Positions 34,982 through 47,141 of a DNA stretch of 64,000 nucleotides are shown here, piece by piece. The stretch covers positions 1,033,780 to 1,097,779 of the forward strand of contig OX621173.1 of the NCBI GenBank assembly GCA_951640195.1. Reading direction: 5' to 3'. The translations under genes and the position numbers were made by a program. The stretch comes from Porpolomopsis calyptriformis. Taxonomy: Eukaryota > Basidiomycota > Agaricomycetes > Agaricales > Hygrophoraceae. How positions within the stretch are numbered: position 1 is the first letter of the stretch; every line of letters begins with the position of its first letter. A model generated the notes under the pieces. The model made no database searches. It worked only from the letters and a program-made list of their open reading frames with translations, and was not told the origin of the DNA.

Positions 34982-37900
34982 TTACTTTATTTTAACCTTG
35001 TCCCCTCTCTCTTTGCACTCTCTTCCAGCCAACCTCCATTCTCCACAATTGACGTATAAATCAACCCGCTTGTTCGGATCGCAGCGAGCGACATACCCGG
35101 TGGCTTGCTTGAGATGTCCCTTTTCGACAAGATGTTTGACGAAAGGTTCAAAGCCTATGGGACTCCGCTTTGATCTGGCAAATGCATCGAGACCGTCAAA
35201 GTCTCTGATTGCGGTGAGGGCCTGAAGCTTGAGGTACCAAAACCTGCGGAACAGATAACTTAGCCCGTGCCTCTACAATGCTTCCCATCAATGGTTTACC
35301 TTTTATCGGTGACTTTGAGGTCGGTTTTTATTTTGTCCGCTTTCTTGGACATGCCGTTGAGAAGGCAGGTGCGAATTGTCTCGTTGACACTCAAGCCGAA
35401 AAATGAGATCTTTCCATCACTTTCTTTTTCCAGTTGTTGCTGGAATACCAACAACCGAGCCCCTTCGTCCATCATCTGGAACTGGTTGAGATTTGGGATA
35501 GAGAGATTGGGCAAATAGATCACCTTGGCTTCAAACCCTCGATCCTTATCCTCAGAAAAAAAGTTATGTGCCGCTTTGTAGGCTGCAATCTTGGAGGTTG
35601 GATCCTGCAGATACACGTCAGATTTCCAGTCGACGATGTCGAGTAGATCTGCTCACCGACATTCCCTCTGCTTCATTCAGGGATAGTACGGCACTTTCCA
35701 CGCGTCGATCATCCGAGTAGTAAAAGTCCCTGAGCATCTCACGGTTTTGTTCCCTAGCGTAAACTTGCAGAAGTTTACTTGCGGAAGCTAGGCGAGTACC
35801 GCCTTCCTCGATCAGACGAAAAAATGAACCGAGAGGTAGTCGTTTCTGCAAATGCAGCAATACGTGATACACTTAATTAGACAGAAAGTAAGCGAGGGAC
35901 CCAGAGCAAGGGAGAACGGAATACCAAGATCAGTGTCCCCACTATCAACTGCCTTCTCCAGCGCTAGACGGTCCTCCTTCATGGTCAAAAGGAGAGGTAC
36001 TTGATCAGACGCTCGAGATTCGAAGTCCAGTAGCTGCCAATGATGTCCGATTATAAGGAAAACCAGATGGATGGGCTCGAAGCGTACTTTTGTAGCAAGT
36101 CCTGGGCGACCAACTTCCCAAGCTCGCTTTGCAATATCGGCGTAGCTCACGTTGCGCCCTCCAAGCTTCTCAAATTTATCCACAATCAATTTACATACTT
36201 CATTGTCGTTAGTGAGATCTCCATCCCTCCCTGTTCCTGTCGTGATTGGTCTCGATCGCGCTATCTTGGCGCAAGCCCAATGTTTTAAAACGATATCGGG
36301 CTTCAGGGACAAGAAGGTTGAAATTCGAAGAGCGAGTAGGTGAAGATTTCGTGAATTTAAGCGAGAAATGAGGTGCGCGGGCGATGCGTAGATGTATCTG
36401 CCAATATTGGTAGTCAGAAGGAAGGCTATTACCAATCAGGTTGGCACCGACTGTGAATAAGTGAGCGGGATCCCTATCTCAAAGAACCTGACTGAATTGA
36501 GGACCCTGAGAGTTTGCCCCATGTTAACGAAATCTGTGGGATTGTAGAGATCCAGAAAATTACGACCAAATTTGGCAGCCTGGAGTTGATGCAGTGTCGT
36601 TGCGGTTAGCCGTACTTTATGTAAAGGGTGAACTTACGTTCAAGAGACACCGTTGCCAATACGGATCCCATTCTTTCCCGGCAGCATCGATACACTCATC
36701 TACGGCGGCTGCTAGCTCGGGTCGAATAGAACGGATGCTCTCGTCTGCTTTGGGCGAGCGGCGCGAAAAAGTCTCCCAAGCATCGTATAGAATAGCTGAT
36801 GGTGACGTTGAACCAGGACGGAAGACTGAAACAGAGGATGCTGGAGGCGAATAAGAAATTATCGGCGTAGAAAAGGAAAAAATCTTACCAGGAACTTTCT
36901 GGATAAAGTCACAAGTATCTGGCCCTACGATTCGGATTCCATCTAGTTCAGTGACAGCAAAAGTAGGGCCGGAGTACATATATCTAAAAGGAGATTTAGA
37001 AAAAACAGGAAACATGAAAAGGTTTGTATACTCACTGGAGGGTGTCGCCGAATGGACCAACCAGAAGCGCTAAAGAATCCCAAACGACAAGAACGGCATC
37101 GTTACCGCACCATTCAACCTGTCTGACTTGTCCTTCGGCTCCTATCACATTCGTCGTATCAAAATCGGCCATATCCCGCTGAAAGTCGGTAGACACAACC
37201 CAGAGGTTGTTGCTGAAGGTCATGAGTGCAAGAGACTTGCCGTTCGGTGAAGGGGAAACATGAGTGAAAGGTCCACGAGACAATCGTTGGTCGACACTTT
37301 CGAGGTTGTCAACAGCAAGTATAGTTGAGTCGAGGGACAGCAAGACTTCAACGTGTCTTGAAATATTCAAGTCCGGAGGAATGATAGCCCAGGCATGCGG
37401 TGGTTCATGGAGACCTAATGAAACGTAAATTCCATTTTCAGACGGGATTATAACAATGTCACCTGCGTTGGCGAGGCTGAGCGGTCTTCCACCTTGCCAC
37501 CCTTTTACTTCTAAGAACGTCAACGAACCGGTTAAAGCGACGAGACCATTCTCGTGGATGCGTGCGTCGATGATTCCCATTTCTCCCGCGTCTCCGCCCA
37601 ACGAAAATTGCTGATAGTCACCTTGCAAACCGTACAGACGATAAACGCCTTCCTCGTTCACTATTACCAGACGTTCATCCGCGGTCCACCCGAAGGTCAC
37701 TATTTTGCTTTGATCCCACTGTCATAACGTTAGTCTACGTCCACACGCACGAACGATGGTGAAACATCCACACTACATAGCAGCAAAGTTTCCCCTGCAG
37801 GCGAGTATATTTGAATCTGGGCCTTGGTGAACGCTGGCATCGCGCGGCCAACGGCAACAAGTTTCGAAGTATCTCTCATAAGAGCTGAAAGGACAATTAG

Positions 37901-38079
37901 GTACATCAAGTCCTGCAAAAAGGATAAAACAGACCTAGAGGACCACCAAATCGACAGCCAGCAATGACATAGTCCCCGAGATTGGGGAATTTCCCCCCCA
38001 CCGAGTACAGCTGTTGACGTCTATAAAAGACACTCCCGTCTTGCATTGCCTCCCATGACAATGTCGGATGGTCTACCAT
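34982..38079 (-). CDS. VPS16: VPS16, HOPS/CORVET core subunit
   Basis: Complete multi-exon gene from ATG 38079 ([20 protein letters not shown]) to TAA at 34982. The N-terminal half is a beta-propeller-like region ([68 protein letters not shown]). The C-terminal half is alpha-solenoid: [94 protein letters not shown] and [16 protein letters not shown]. It ends [15 protein letters not shown]. This is the order of the Vps16 N- and C-terminal domains. Known role: with Vps11, Vps18 and Vps33 it forms the core of HOPS and CORVET tethers for endosome and vacuole fusion. Introns are short. Confidence 0.94.
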
Positions 38080-38254
38080 GGTGAATGCTGACGATCGATG
38101 AGAGCCTGAACAAGACTTTGTGATCAGAGCTATCACGTCAGCCACATTCAGCGCTGGTACAGAAAATTCATATTGCCCGGTTTACCAATTACATATGTCA
38201 ATGTGCGATGTATAAGAATGGCGAGAAAGATTCTGTATGAAGCATTTTGTGATG

Positions 38255-39545
38255 TTACTTCAGGCGCTCCATCCACCATTCCTCAAACAACGACAACCCA
38301 AGTCCCCCCTCAACACCAAGTCGTTCCGTCTCGCCTGTGTATAAATGACAATCCTTGGGTCGAGTAGTAGCTTCTTCAGCTTTAGGCGGTTCGGCATTAG
38401 GAACGATATGTGTGTGTGGGAGCCCAAGGATGTGAGAGAAAATGAGACACATTTCGTATTTCGTGAAGGGCTCGTCGGCAGAATAGTGTAGTATAGGCGG
38501 TATGGGTTTCTTATAAGCTGGTAATCCAGAGTAATAATGAGTTAAAGGAGATATGGAATGTGACGACATACCAGACAGACGAACGAGGAAGGAGGCGATG
38601 TCGAGGGTGTTTGTTGGGTATCGCGTAGCATAATGATCCATCTTGTATTGTTTCCCTGACTGATCTTGAATAACGTCCAACAAGATATTGACCGCAGAAT
38701 CGGAATTCGTGAGAGAAGGTCCATATCTAGGCAATTCAAGAAAATGAGACAAGCACCATCATGTGCCAAATAACACACAAGACTGGTACTCTCAGGACGA
38801 CCACCTGGGCGCCTTCTACCCCAAGAACCGCTAGCTCCCCATCTCGTTTAGTCTGCCCGTAGAGCTGGAGTGGATTCGTTTTCGCGGATGTTGTGTACGG
38901 TGGAGAGGTGCCGTCAAAAACATAGTCTGATGGGATTCGATGGGTGGACTGCTGAAGTGGTTGACAAGAGAGACAAACCAGTCGAAATATAAATCAACGT
39001 AAACCTGAGTTCCTTCGACAGAAGGGCGAGTAATTGGGGTACAGCCTCGTTAAGCTACAACGTGCGTTCTCAGGCGATGAGATTGTTATCAGGAGATTGT
39101 GGACTAACTTGACGCGTCCGGCCGGGGTTCTGCGAGGAAGTGAACTCGTTAACGGGAACGAGGTACAGATATAACTCACCTGCTCTGCAACATCGGGTCT
39201 CCTTTCGGCCGCGCAGTGAACAACCCCTAAATGTTCATATTGGTTGCGAGTAACTAGAGGAGTGTCAAGATACACCCACAGTTGGGCTTGAACTCCTTGA
39301 GGGCATCCTTCACCTTATCACCGTCCAAAAGATCGAGGGGGACAAGATCAGGTCCGGTTCGCGAATGCGAGAAAGCGCGAATGATGAAATCATCGTCTCG
39401 TTTGCAAGTCTTGAAAGCTTCGTGGATTGCTGAGCCAAGAAAACCAGAAGCTCCTGCGAGGTTAGGGAGATACTCTATCGTCCTGTAACGTATTTAACGA
39501 GGAGAGGTGCGAAATCGCACCTGTGATGATCACTCTGAATGTCAT
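38255..39545 (-). CDS. RmlD/MAT2B-like NAD(P)-binding protein
   Basis: The ATG at 39545 opens MTFRVIITGASGFLGSA, a Rossmann-fold start with the GxxGxxG dinucleotide motif. Later exons give VVHCAAERRPDVAEQ, the segment near STDYVFDGTSPPY, and YGQTKRDGE, which holds the YxxxK catalytic pair of extended short-chain dehydrogenases. The C-terminal exon has SFLVRLS, LHYSADEPFTKYEM and SLFEEWWMERLK, stop at 38255. This fits RmlD-type dTDP-4-dehydrorhamnose reductases and their eukaryotic relative MAT2B, the regulatory beta subunit of methionine adenosyltransferase. Fungi do not generally make rhamnose by this route, so a MAT2B-like role is the better guess; it is not proven here. Confidence 0.8.
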
Positions 39546-39682
39546 GACTTTGACCTCAGACCGAATTGGATCAACCTAACGCTTCAGCAGAGCGTTCCTT
39601 AGGTGCCCAACATCATTTGCGCACAAGTTGACATCCTCGTAAAACAGACCAAACACACAGAGTTCAACTGCATCCTACTACA
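39546..39682. promoter_or_regulatory. shared divergent promoter, RmlD-like / RMD1
   Basis: 137 bases between opposite start codons. No strong motif recognised. Confidence 0.5.
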
Positions 39683-41682
39683 ATGTCAAGTGTTCCCAGA
39701 CGTCGTCTTTCACATTCAAGCCGACTTTCTTCGCTATCAGACGGCCTCGCTTCTTCGCTTACTGGGGAAGTGTCCGCATCCGGGATTCAAGCAAGTTCCC
39801 CAAAGGCACAAAGAAGCTCTAAAACATCGCAGAAACTGGTTGTTCTCCCCTCTGCACCACAAACGAAGAGTTTCCTCGCGGAGGTGAACGAGGACTTGAC
39901 CCACGAATATGAGACTGATGCTGGTGTTAGGGAATATAAGAGTGAGGCAGAGAAAATGAGCAAGGAACAAAGAGAAATGGTGCGTGTATGCGAATCCTGC
40001 TGCTTGGCGAAATCAACTGTCGTGCGACCTCCTCCTATATTTCCTTCTTCTTGCGAGCCGTTTGCTACTCCCTCGATCAAACCTTGCAGCATTATTTCCA
40101 ATGATTTTCTCTAACTGTATATCTTCCAGGCTGGTTTCAAAAGGATCACCGCTTATTGCGTTGCAGAGACATTCAAGATGAAGTTATTGGCTTCATTCGT
40201 GAAGCGCGAGCATAATGTCCGGCCCAGAGTATTCGACGAAGCGTTGTACGTCGTATGTGCTATTTTCATTTCTATTGCACTGTTGATTGTTGAAAATTTC
40301 CCGTACGATTCTAGGTTTATCATCTACCTTTACTACCAGGGTATGGCCCCAGCGCAAATATCCGATCCTCCGTTCCCCCAATTTCGAGTGGACTGAATGC
40401 ACCTCTCCCGCCGCTTTCTGAGGTAGAAGAGAACGGACATCAGGGAACGTATATTGTCCCTCAACCATCACGATTACCTGCCTTCGTCTCTGAGGACTAC
40501 AGTACACCTTCACCGTCCACCAATACTAGGAAATTCTCTGAGAATAAAGCGGTCTCGCCAGAGGTTTCACGCACCCCACCACCAGGAATTCCTGTCGCTT
40601 CATCTTCAGAATTTCCTACTCTACCTGTGATCGAATCAACGCTGGTGGGTCCCAATATTCAGCTTAGGCGCCCACTAGTGAACACCGCGGAATCAATGGA
40701 TAATAACATCGCCGAAGCGGTATTTTTTGGGTACGGTGTAGCTGTTTTCTTTGGCTTGAATGAAGGACAGGAAAAGATTATTCTGGAAGATATCGAAACT
40801 GCCGGGGTATTTAATAGAAAGATTGACCAAGAGGATTGGGAAGTGGAAGAATGTCATTTTGCGGTGCGCCTTTGATGCCTTTCGGCTCCCTCAAATTGTT
40901 TGACAAATTAAATATAGCACGATCCTCACATCGCATACCCGCGGATCTATAACGACTTTTTCAGTGGGTGACCATTCAAAGGATTTAGCGGATCCTGATC
41001 TTTTACCCAGCCCTAAAGGCACACTCTCATTTGCTCAAATTATCAATTGCCCATGCCCTTGCACAGTCCACACTTCTCGCGCATTATGAAGCCATCACCA
41101 CCCACGTCTTGGCTTCCCCAATCACGCTCTCCATTCCCACGCAACTAGCCCAGTCTGGGGTTCTTCTACTGAAACGCGATGAAGCGCTGAAGCTCACAGG
41201 GACGCTGTTCAAGTTGCGACGTGATGTGAACCTCGCGTCGAATGTACTCGATATCCCAGAGCTATTTTGGAGTGATGCCAGCTTGAAGGAGTTTTACGAC
41301 GCTGTGAGAGAGTATATGGAGATCAAAGGGCGGGTTCAGGTGTTGAATGAAAAGCTGGCTGATACCAGTGATTTTGTGAGTGTCTCGAGTGTGAACACTT
41401 TTGAGAGCTAAAACCCTTGCATTGAAGCTTGATGCAATTCATGACCATCTTAATAACAATGCCATGGAGCGGATAACGTGGATTATTATCTGGTGCTGTT
41501 CTCCGATTTCTTAGTTCGCGCCTCGATTTTGATGTCTGGTGGTATAGGTTGATCGTTGTCTCTATCTTAGTTGCACTGGTATTACCACACCGCCTCACTC
41601 TTCTTTTGCATATTAACTGGAATTTTTCCTTTTCCAGGGAGAGATAATAGCGCGCCTCGCAGTCCATGGTACTGTACAATAG
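39683..41682 (+). CDS. RMD1: RMD1-like DUF155 (YagE family) protein
   Basis: Starts MSSVPRRRLSHSSRLSS and has a long disordered N-terminal part. Downstream exons give ITAYCVAETFKMKLLASFVK, RPRVFDEALY joined to YHLPLLPGYG, and the DUF155 core AVFFGYGVAVFFGLNEGQE and NRKIDQEDWEVEECHF. The helical C-terminal half is KLSIAHALAQSTLLAHYEA, VLDIPELFWSD and LKEFYDAVREYMEIKGRVQV, followed by HLNNNAMERITWIIIW and a terminal hydrophobic helix (LIVVSILVAL). The stop is at 41682. The family includes yeast Rmd1 and Rmd8 and human RMND1; yeast members were linked to sporulation and RMND1 to mitochondrial translation. The single C-terminal membrane anchor is conserved in the family. Confidence 0.88.
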
Positions 41683-42140
41683 CCTGAGGGAGAAATGTTG
41701 CCGTTTTGAGAGACCACGTTTGGGAGGGCTCGGTAGCTTTGCCATGCACAGAAACGCCATAAACTGAACCCCAAAGTATTCGGATCAGGCTATGGCGTTT
41801 TTGCCCTGTTGTTATGATCATTCAGGAAATTTGAAATTCAACCCCGCAAAATCTAATGATATAATGTGCAAGAGTGTAGCCCAAGCTTGAGACACAAAGA
41901 AGACCATGAACCCGCGCATTCAGGCCTTGACAACGAGAATGAAGGATGGTAACGAGGCGGGCAAAATACTCAACGGGGGTAGAAAGACACCCAGGTTAGC
42001 AAAAAGCTTTTTGCTGTGTATCACATACATACACTTTACGCGGACAACCTCCTAGCCTTTAGGGAGAATTTCAATGGCCTAGATAATTGTGCTAATGACA
42101 GCTTGCAGCGGTGGAGAAGTTCCGAGTGATTTGTGGCAAG
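41683..42140. other. convergent intergenic region
   Basis: 458 bases between the stops of RMD1 and LSM8. No gene or repeat recognised. Confidence 0.5.
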
Positions 42141-42589
42141 CTAATATCGAATGGGTAGGATAGGTTCTGCACGGATAGATGCCAGGTCCGCAGCTTGGTC
42201 GAGCGCGTCATCGATCTCGCCGATAAGAATACTGCAATCCACGAGGCGGATTAGAGGAATAGTAAAAGTATCTAAAAAATCGCGTACATCATGTCGCCTT
42301 TGACCAAATATAGGCCCAGAGGGATCTCTTCGACCCCTGATTCCATACTATAGATGCGCTCTTTTGAATCCGAGAGAACCACATTCGATTTCTGGTCAAA
42401 GCCTGCCATCACGCCCTGAGTGGGAATAGCGTCAAACGCAAGTTCCTGTTTGAAGAGTTGACAAGCGCACCACAATTGCTCGTCCATCTTGGAGGATGAG
42501 GAGGACACGATCTTCACAAGTTTCTTCAGTTTGAACTGGAGAGAACAGCAGAGGCACTCACGGTCAACATAACCCTGCAAGCTAGACAT
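42141..42589 (-). CDS. LSM8: LSM8, U6 snRNA-associated Sm-like protein
   Basis: Small gene of four coding exons. Exon 1 is MSSLQGYVD (28 nt). A middle exon gives RVLLILQDGRAIV, the next GVMAGFDQKSNVVLSDSKERIYSM and EIPLGLYLVKGDM, and the last ILIGEIDDALDQAADL, ending PILPIRY at 42141. Sm1 and Sm2 motifs are present. The FDQ...NVVLSDSKER pattern with GLYLVKGD distinguishes Lsm8 from Lsm1. Known role: defines the nuclear Lsm2-8 ring that binds the 3' end of U6 snRNA in splicing. The uninterrupted ORF in this position reads through introns and is not the protein. Confidence 0.93.
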
Positions 42590-42840
42590 GGCGTGTCGCC
42601 GGGCAGTGGTAGTAGAATATCAACCTCTACCTCAAGCACAGTACAAATGAAGCACGACACAGCCACCTGTCGTGGCTGACACTCGGCGTTTCACTCGCCC
42701 ATTTGTCTCACCCGGCGCACCATTCCTTCCGTTCCTTCGTGTACACAGTCTCGCCTTAACGCTCGTTTCATCAAGATTGACCTCTTTGATCTCCCCGCCA
42801 GCTTTACCACCCCATTGGCTTCCATTTTTGAAATTTACCG
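42590..42840. promoter_or_regulatory. shared divergent promoter, LSM8 / TPT transporter
   Basis: 251 bases between opposite start codons. No specific motif recognised. Confidence 0.4.
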
Positions 42841-44114
42841 ATGGGTTCACAAGAGGAAGAATTTGTGGACTCGTCACAACATCTAGAAGTCAAGGAGCAT
42901 TCCGATCTACCCCTTCCTTCACCCGTATCAGCCGCAGCACCTAAGCCCGCCAAGCCCAAGCTATCAGCTTCGGCGATTATCCCTGTCTGGATAGTACTGA
43001 GCTCGTCCGTTATCATCTATAACAACTATCTGTATAACACCCTCGAGTTCAAGTTCCCCGTGTTTCTTGTCACATGGCACCTCACTTTTGCTGTGCGTTC
43101 ACGTACTTCCATCCGCTGGTGATCACTGACTCGAAACGAGCTAGGCGATTGGCACTCGTGTCCTGCAACGAACCACCCGCCTGCTTGACGGCGCGAATGA
43201 TGTCCATATGTCAAGGGATACGTTTATCCGGTCGATTCTGCCCATAGGGCTCTTATTCTCAGGCAGTCTCATCTTCAGCAATACTGCTTACCTCTACCTC
43301 AGTGTATCATACATTCAAATGCTGAAGGTTTGTTTCACTCAACCATGTACTCGGTTGTTCTAATGCAGCGGAATGTCTTCCTAGGCGTTCACGCCGGTTG
43401 CCATCCTTCTTATATCGTGGACTTTTCGTATCCAAGATCCCAACAAGAAGCTCGCTGTTATCGTACTCATGATATCCATCGGGGTGGCCATGGCATCACA
43501 CGGGGAGCTTCGATTCAACCTCGTTGGCTTCCTCACACAATGCGCGGCGGTTGCCGTATGTCTCGCTGTTTCTCGCAGTGGCATCGATTAGACCTGGGCA
43601 ATGCTGATTATGAATTCTTTAGTTCGAAGCTTCGCGCCTTGTGATGATTCAAATACTCCTCCATGGTCTCAAAATGGATCCGTTAGTATCCCTGCACTAC
43701 TACGCACCGGTCTGCGCCGTCATCAACGTCCTCTTCCTCCCGTTTACGGAGGGCTTGGCACCCTTCTATGAGCTGGCGAAAATCGGCCCCCTCGTGCTTC
43801 TCTCCAATGCCTTTGTTGCTTTCCTTCTAAATGTAGCCGCCGTCTTCCTCGTTGGTGCTGGAAGTGGGTTAGTGTTGACATTGGCTGGTGTTTTCAAGGT
43901 GCGCATAGTTCAACGGTAATTTCTGTAGTCTTCATTCGCTTCTAGGATATCCTCCTGATCACTGGCTCATGCGTGATTTTCGGATCGCAAGTCACTACTC
44001 TTCAAATAATCGGTGAGTTCACCTCTGACAATGCGTTTTCTTACTAAAGCTCGCTTAGGATACTCGATTGCTCTGGCTGGCCTTATCCTGTTCAAAACCT
44101 CTGGCGGCAAATGA
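42841..44114 (+). CDS. TPT/DUF250 drug-metabolite-superfamily transporter
   Basis: Begins [18 protein letters not shown] with a polar N-terminus, then [19 protein letters not shown] and [20 protein letters not shown]. Spliced segments continue [113 protein letters not shown] and [19 protein letters not shown], with about ten helices in all. It ends ILFKTSGGK at 44114. This is the triose-phosphate/nucleotide-sugar transporter (DUF250) pattern. The KxG-type C-terminus suggests ER or Golgi residence, but the substrate cannot be told from sequence. Confidence 0.9.
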
Positions 44115-44535
44115 TTAGAATAACGACTTATGGGAGCATCTCGCCAAGCACAGACGTAAACTTGGTTCTATTTTCCCGTTCGGCCGATTTCCGGTTCTTT
44201 GGATCGTAACTCCGGACCTTGTTTTGGTACACACATAGATGGCGCGATAGTGTACGTTATGGAGGCTGTGATTGGACTCTTGGGTATATCTACATATTTT
44301 AATTTGCACTTTTGCATCAAAAGCTGGGCCTTCCTTCTAGAGTAGTATTTATGGTTGGACTGTTCCTTTATGGCAACTTTTCGTGACGCTGTGAGGATGC
44401 TGACGAAACATCCTGCTGTATGTGATTTGAAGCAGCTCGATAGGCTATTTGTCAACAACCTGTTTACGTCTGAGCATTTCACCCCACCATCGTCGCTAGT
44501 GCTCTCCGCGTTCACCTTCAGCTCCTGGTTCATAG

Positions 44536-45044
44536 ATGCCTACCCTCCCAGATTTCGATAGTGACCCTACCCTATCCATTGTCGATAACTTCCGGCGCCT
44601 CGCTATCCAAGAGGGCTGGTCAAAGAAATCTAAATCGTACAAAGCAGGACGGCGGGCTTTTTTTACGGAAGCGGTTGAAACCGGATTTATATCAGAATTC
44701 GGGGTGAATGTCAACAGTTTACAGGCCTGGCAGAATCTTTGTAGAACCGTCGGCATCGAGAACGTAGATACTCTGACTAGTATCAAGGGTTGTCAGAAGG
44801 TAAGGTTTGGTTCGTTATTGATCATGTTCACTGACCGTACACTCTCTAGTCTCTGAAAGGGATCTATGTCAACCTTGTTGACCTTGTCGATGCTGGGACG
44901 AGAAGAGCAAAGGTGTCAAAAACCTTTTCATCGCCAAAGGAGCTAGCCAAGTATATTCGAAGGACCGGGAAGGTCTTCCCGAAAGAAAGGGCAAAAAGAA
45001 GCCCATTGCTCAGCCGGTTTTTAATTGTGGTCCGGGGGAGATGA
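44536..45044 (+). CDS. conserved-looking fungal protein of unknown function, 152 aa
   Basis: Two exons (44536-44799 and 44850-45044) around a 50-nt intron (GTAAGG ... CTAG). The protein reads MPTLPDFDSDPTLSIVDNF, RRLAIQEGWSKKSKSYKAGR, FGVNVNSLQAWQNLCRTVGI, then KGIYVNLVDLVDAGTRR, SSPKELAKYIRRTGKVFPKE and PLLSRFLIVVRGR. I have the impression of a basidiomycete family with the pattern W..LC...GI plus NLVDL.D, but no named domain. It has no signal peptide or helix through a membrane. It is probably nuclear or cytosolic and small and basic. The function is unknown. Confidence 0.7.
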
Positions 45045-47141
45045 ACGGGTCACGAGAAGGAAATGTAGGTGCTTGTCTCTCTTTTCGAGTGAATCACACA
45101 GATAAAATCATTTAGGTGATAGGAAATGCCGACCTTTTTCGCCGTATTTTGTAATTGTAGCCTAGTGTGAAATTAGGAACCCTCGGTTGCTCAGGAAGTT
45201 GATGAGGCTCAGTGGGTCCAGATGAAACGACGGGGCGTGAAGGCTACGCTTGCGGGAGCTAAAACGAAATAGAAACGGTACGTTCGTGCTTAGGATGGTG
45301 ATCAGAGCATTTCGGGAGATGTTTGGATGGTGTTGGATGAGAGTGTGATTCTTGGTCCAGAGCGGGTGGTTAGTTTGGGGGGAAGAAGGGATTGATGGCC
45401 GAGGAAGAGATACATCAGTAGAAGAGAAGAGGTAGAACCTAGAAGTAGAACGTGTTCGATCTTTTGGTTTCCTTGGGGCGGCAGCAGAAGTAATGGCAAT
45501 GTCGACGGTGCTCCTGATATTGATAGCAAAGGAGCGGTACCGTTTATGGCAACTTTTCCGTCTGGGAATTGCTTAGTCAGTACTGTACAGTATTAGTCAT
45601 CAGCCACTTTATAAACTGTGATTTGTTTAATTTTCCTCTTTGTCGTTGACCACCATGTAGTCTGCTCTGCTTGTGCAGGACACTAGCTTTCGTTCTCAAG
45701 CTATTACTTACCATTCTGCGCAACCTCTGCCGGAGCAAGCTTGGCATCGGTTCCTTTGGGACTACGGAACACCTGCCCGACGACCACGGTCACTCGCGGC
45801 CTCTTAATTGAGGTATGCACCACCACCAACTCATCACCCCCCAGCTTGTCCGCATGGAACCCGACTCCCTAATCGAGGCAAACCGCGACCAACGGGGACT
45901 CGGTGAAGCCGTTGTACGATGTCAAAAGGGAACACGCCTGGATCGAAATATGCGCAAAGGAACACGTCACCGGAAGACGTACCTACAAGAAAGGACCGCC
46001 ACAAGACGCTGGGATAGGATTGCGGACCGGTTGGAGAGAACTCGGAGAAGTATAGGGAGCGTGAATGATGGTTATGAGGACGTCGACTCCACTCTCGAGC
46101 AGGTGCTCGACCGCCTTTAACCGGACCCCCAACGGGAAGAGAACACTGAGTTAAAATCGATCGCTTGAACGATTGTGGCCGTGAACGCGTCCTAATAATA
46201 CCGACAACGATCGATAACGATAGCGACCCCTCGGGTTCGCATCGAGTCCTGATTTCTCCATGGCGCACGACTACCAAAATTATCATCGTTGATGAGCTCA
46301 TGTCCCGGTTGAAGCCCGCAGTGCTTCGAGCCTGTAGGAGCGCCCGAGGATTTAAGCAGAATCGCGAATTGGTTGCGGAGCAAGACGCCATCCAGACCCC
46401 AACTACTGCTCGACCGACACTGAACGCGATAGTGCAACCTTCAGTGAACGGCAATAGTCTCCGGCATCCAACAGAACGCACAAGTGTGTACGACCGTGTT
46501 TCCTATTTCCATCACCAACCCCCTCGTTGTCATCCCCATCCCGGTCCATTGTCACACGTAGGCTGGGAACGAGGGAACGGGGAAGGGATTTGGAGATGCT
46601 GCCAACCACACGAACTATAGCGATGCCCTTATAAACTCAGCAGGACGACCCGAGTCGAAGTCTTACCTTACGCGTCCTTACCACTGACGCGTCGTAAACG
46701 GAACCCGACGTAGCTACCTCTTTGCCGATGACGGCGCATGGACGTACCGTTCACTTTCCGCATCACCGCAGGCGACAAGTGTACATCTTATTTCGGATTC
46801 ATTCTTATCTGGCATACTCACCGCTGGAGGGTGTGTTGGAAATCGGTCATGCTATCTATGCGACTTGGAATATCAATTTTTTCTGGGTTCGGGACCTTGA
46901 TATAGATAACGTAGCCGACGGAGCATGGGGATGATGTGGATGGGTCGCTAGTAGATAGTTCTGCGACATATTTACATGTATCAGCTGCACAATGGCAATC
47001 CCCATTCTCCAAGCCCAATTTAGATGATCAAGACAAGAAACCACGATGATGCGACAAACCCATCACCAACTCCTATTTGAAAAGTTGCCTCAATTTTGTG
47101 AGAGGAATGCTCTATTGTCAAATTGTGTCTAATCTACGATC
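45045..47141. other. 2.1 kb stretch without a convincing gene
   Basis: Holds opposed overlapping ORFs (plus 45815-46120 and 46165-46620; minus 45834-46481) that look unlike any family, plus an isolated exon-like segment at 45177-45272 ending in a stop. There is no LTR, terminal repeat or transposase motif. It could include remnants of a decayed element. Confidence 0.45.

Noticed and set aside
45834..46481. 215-codon minus ORF as a gene
   Set aside because: No domain, no intron pattern, cysteine/arginine-rich composition typical of antisense noise and overlaps plus ORFs.
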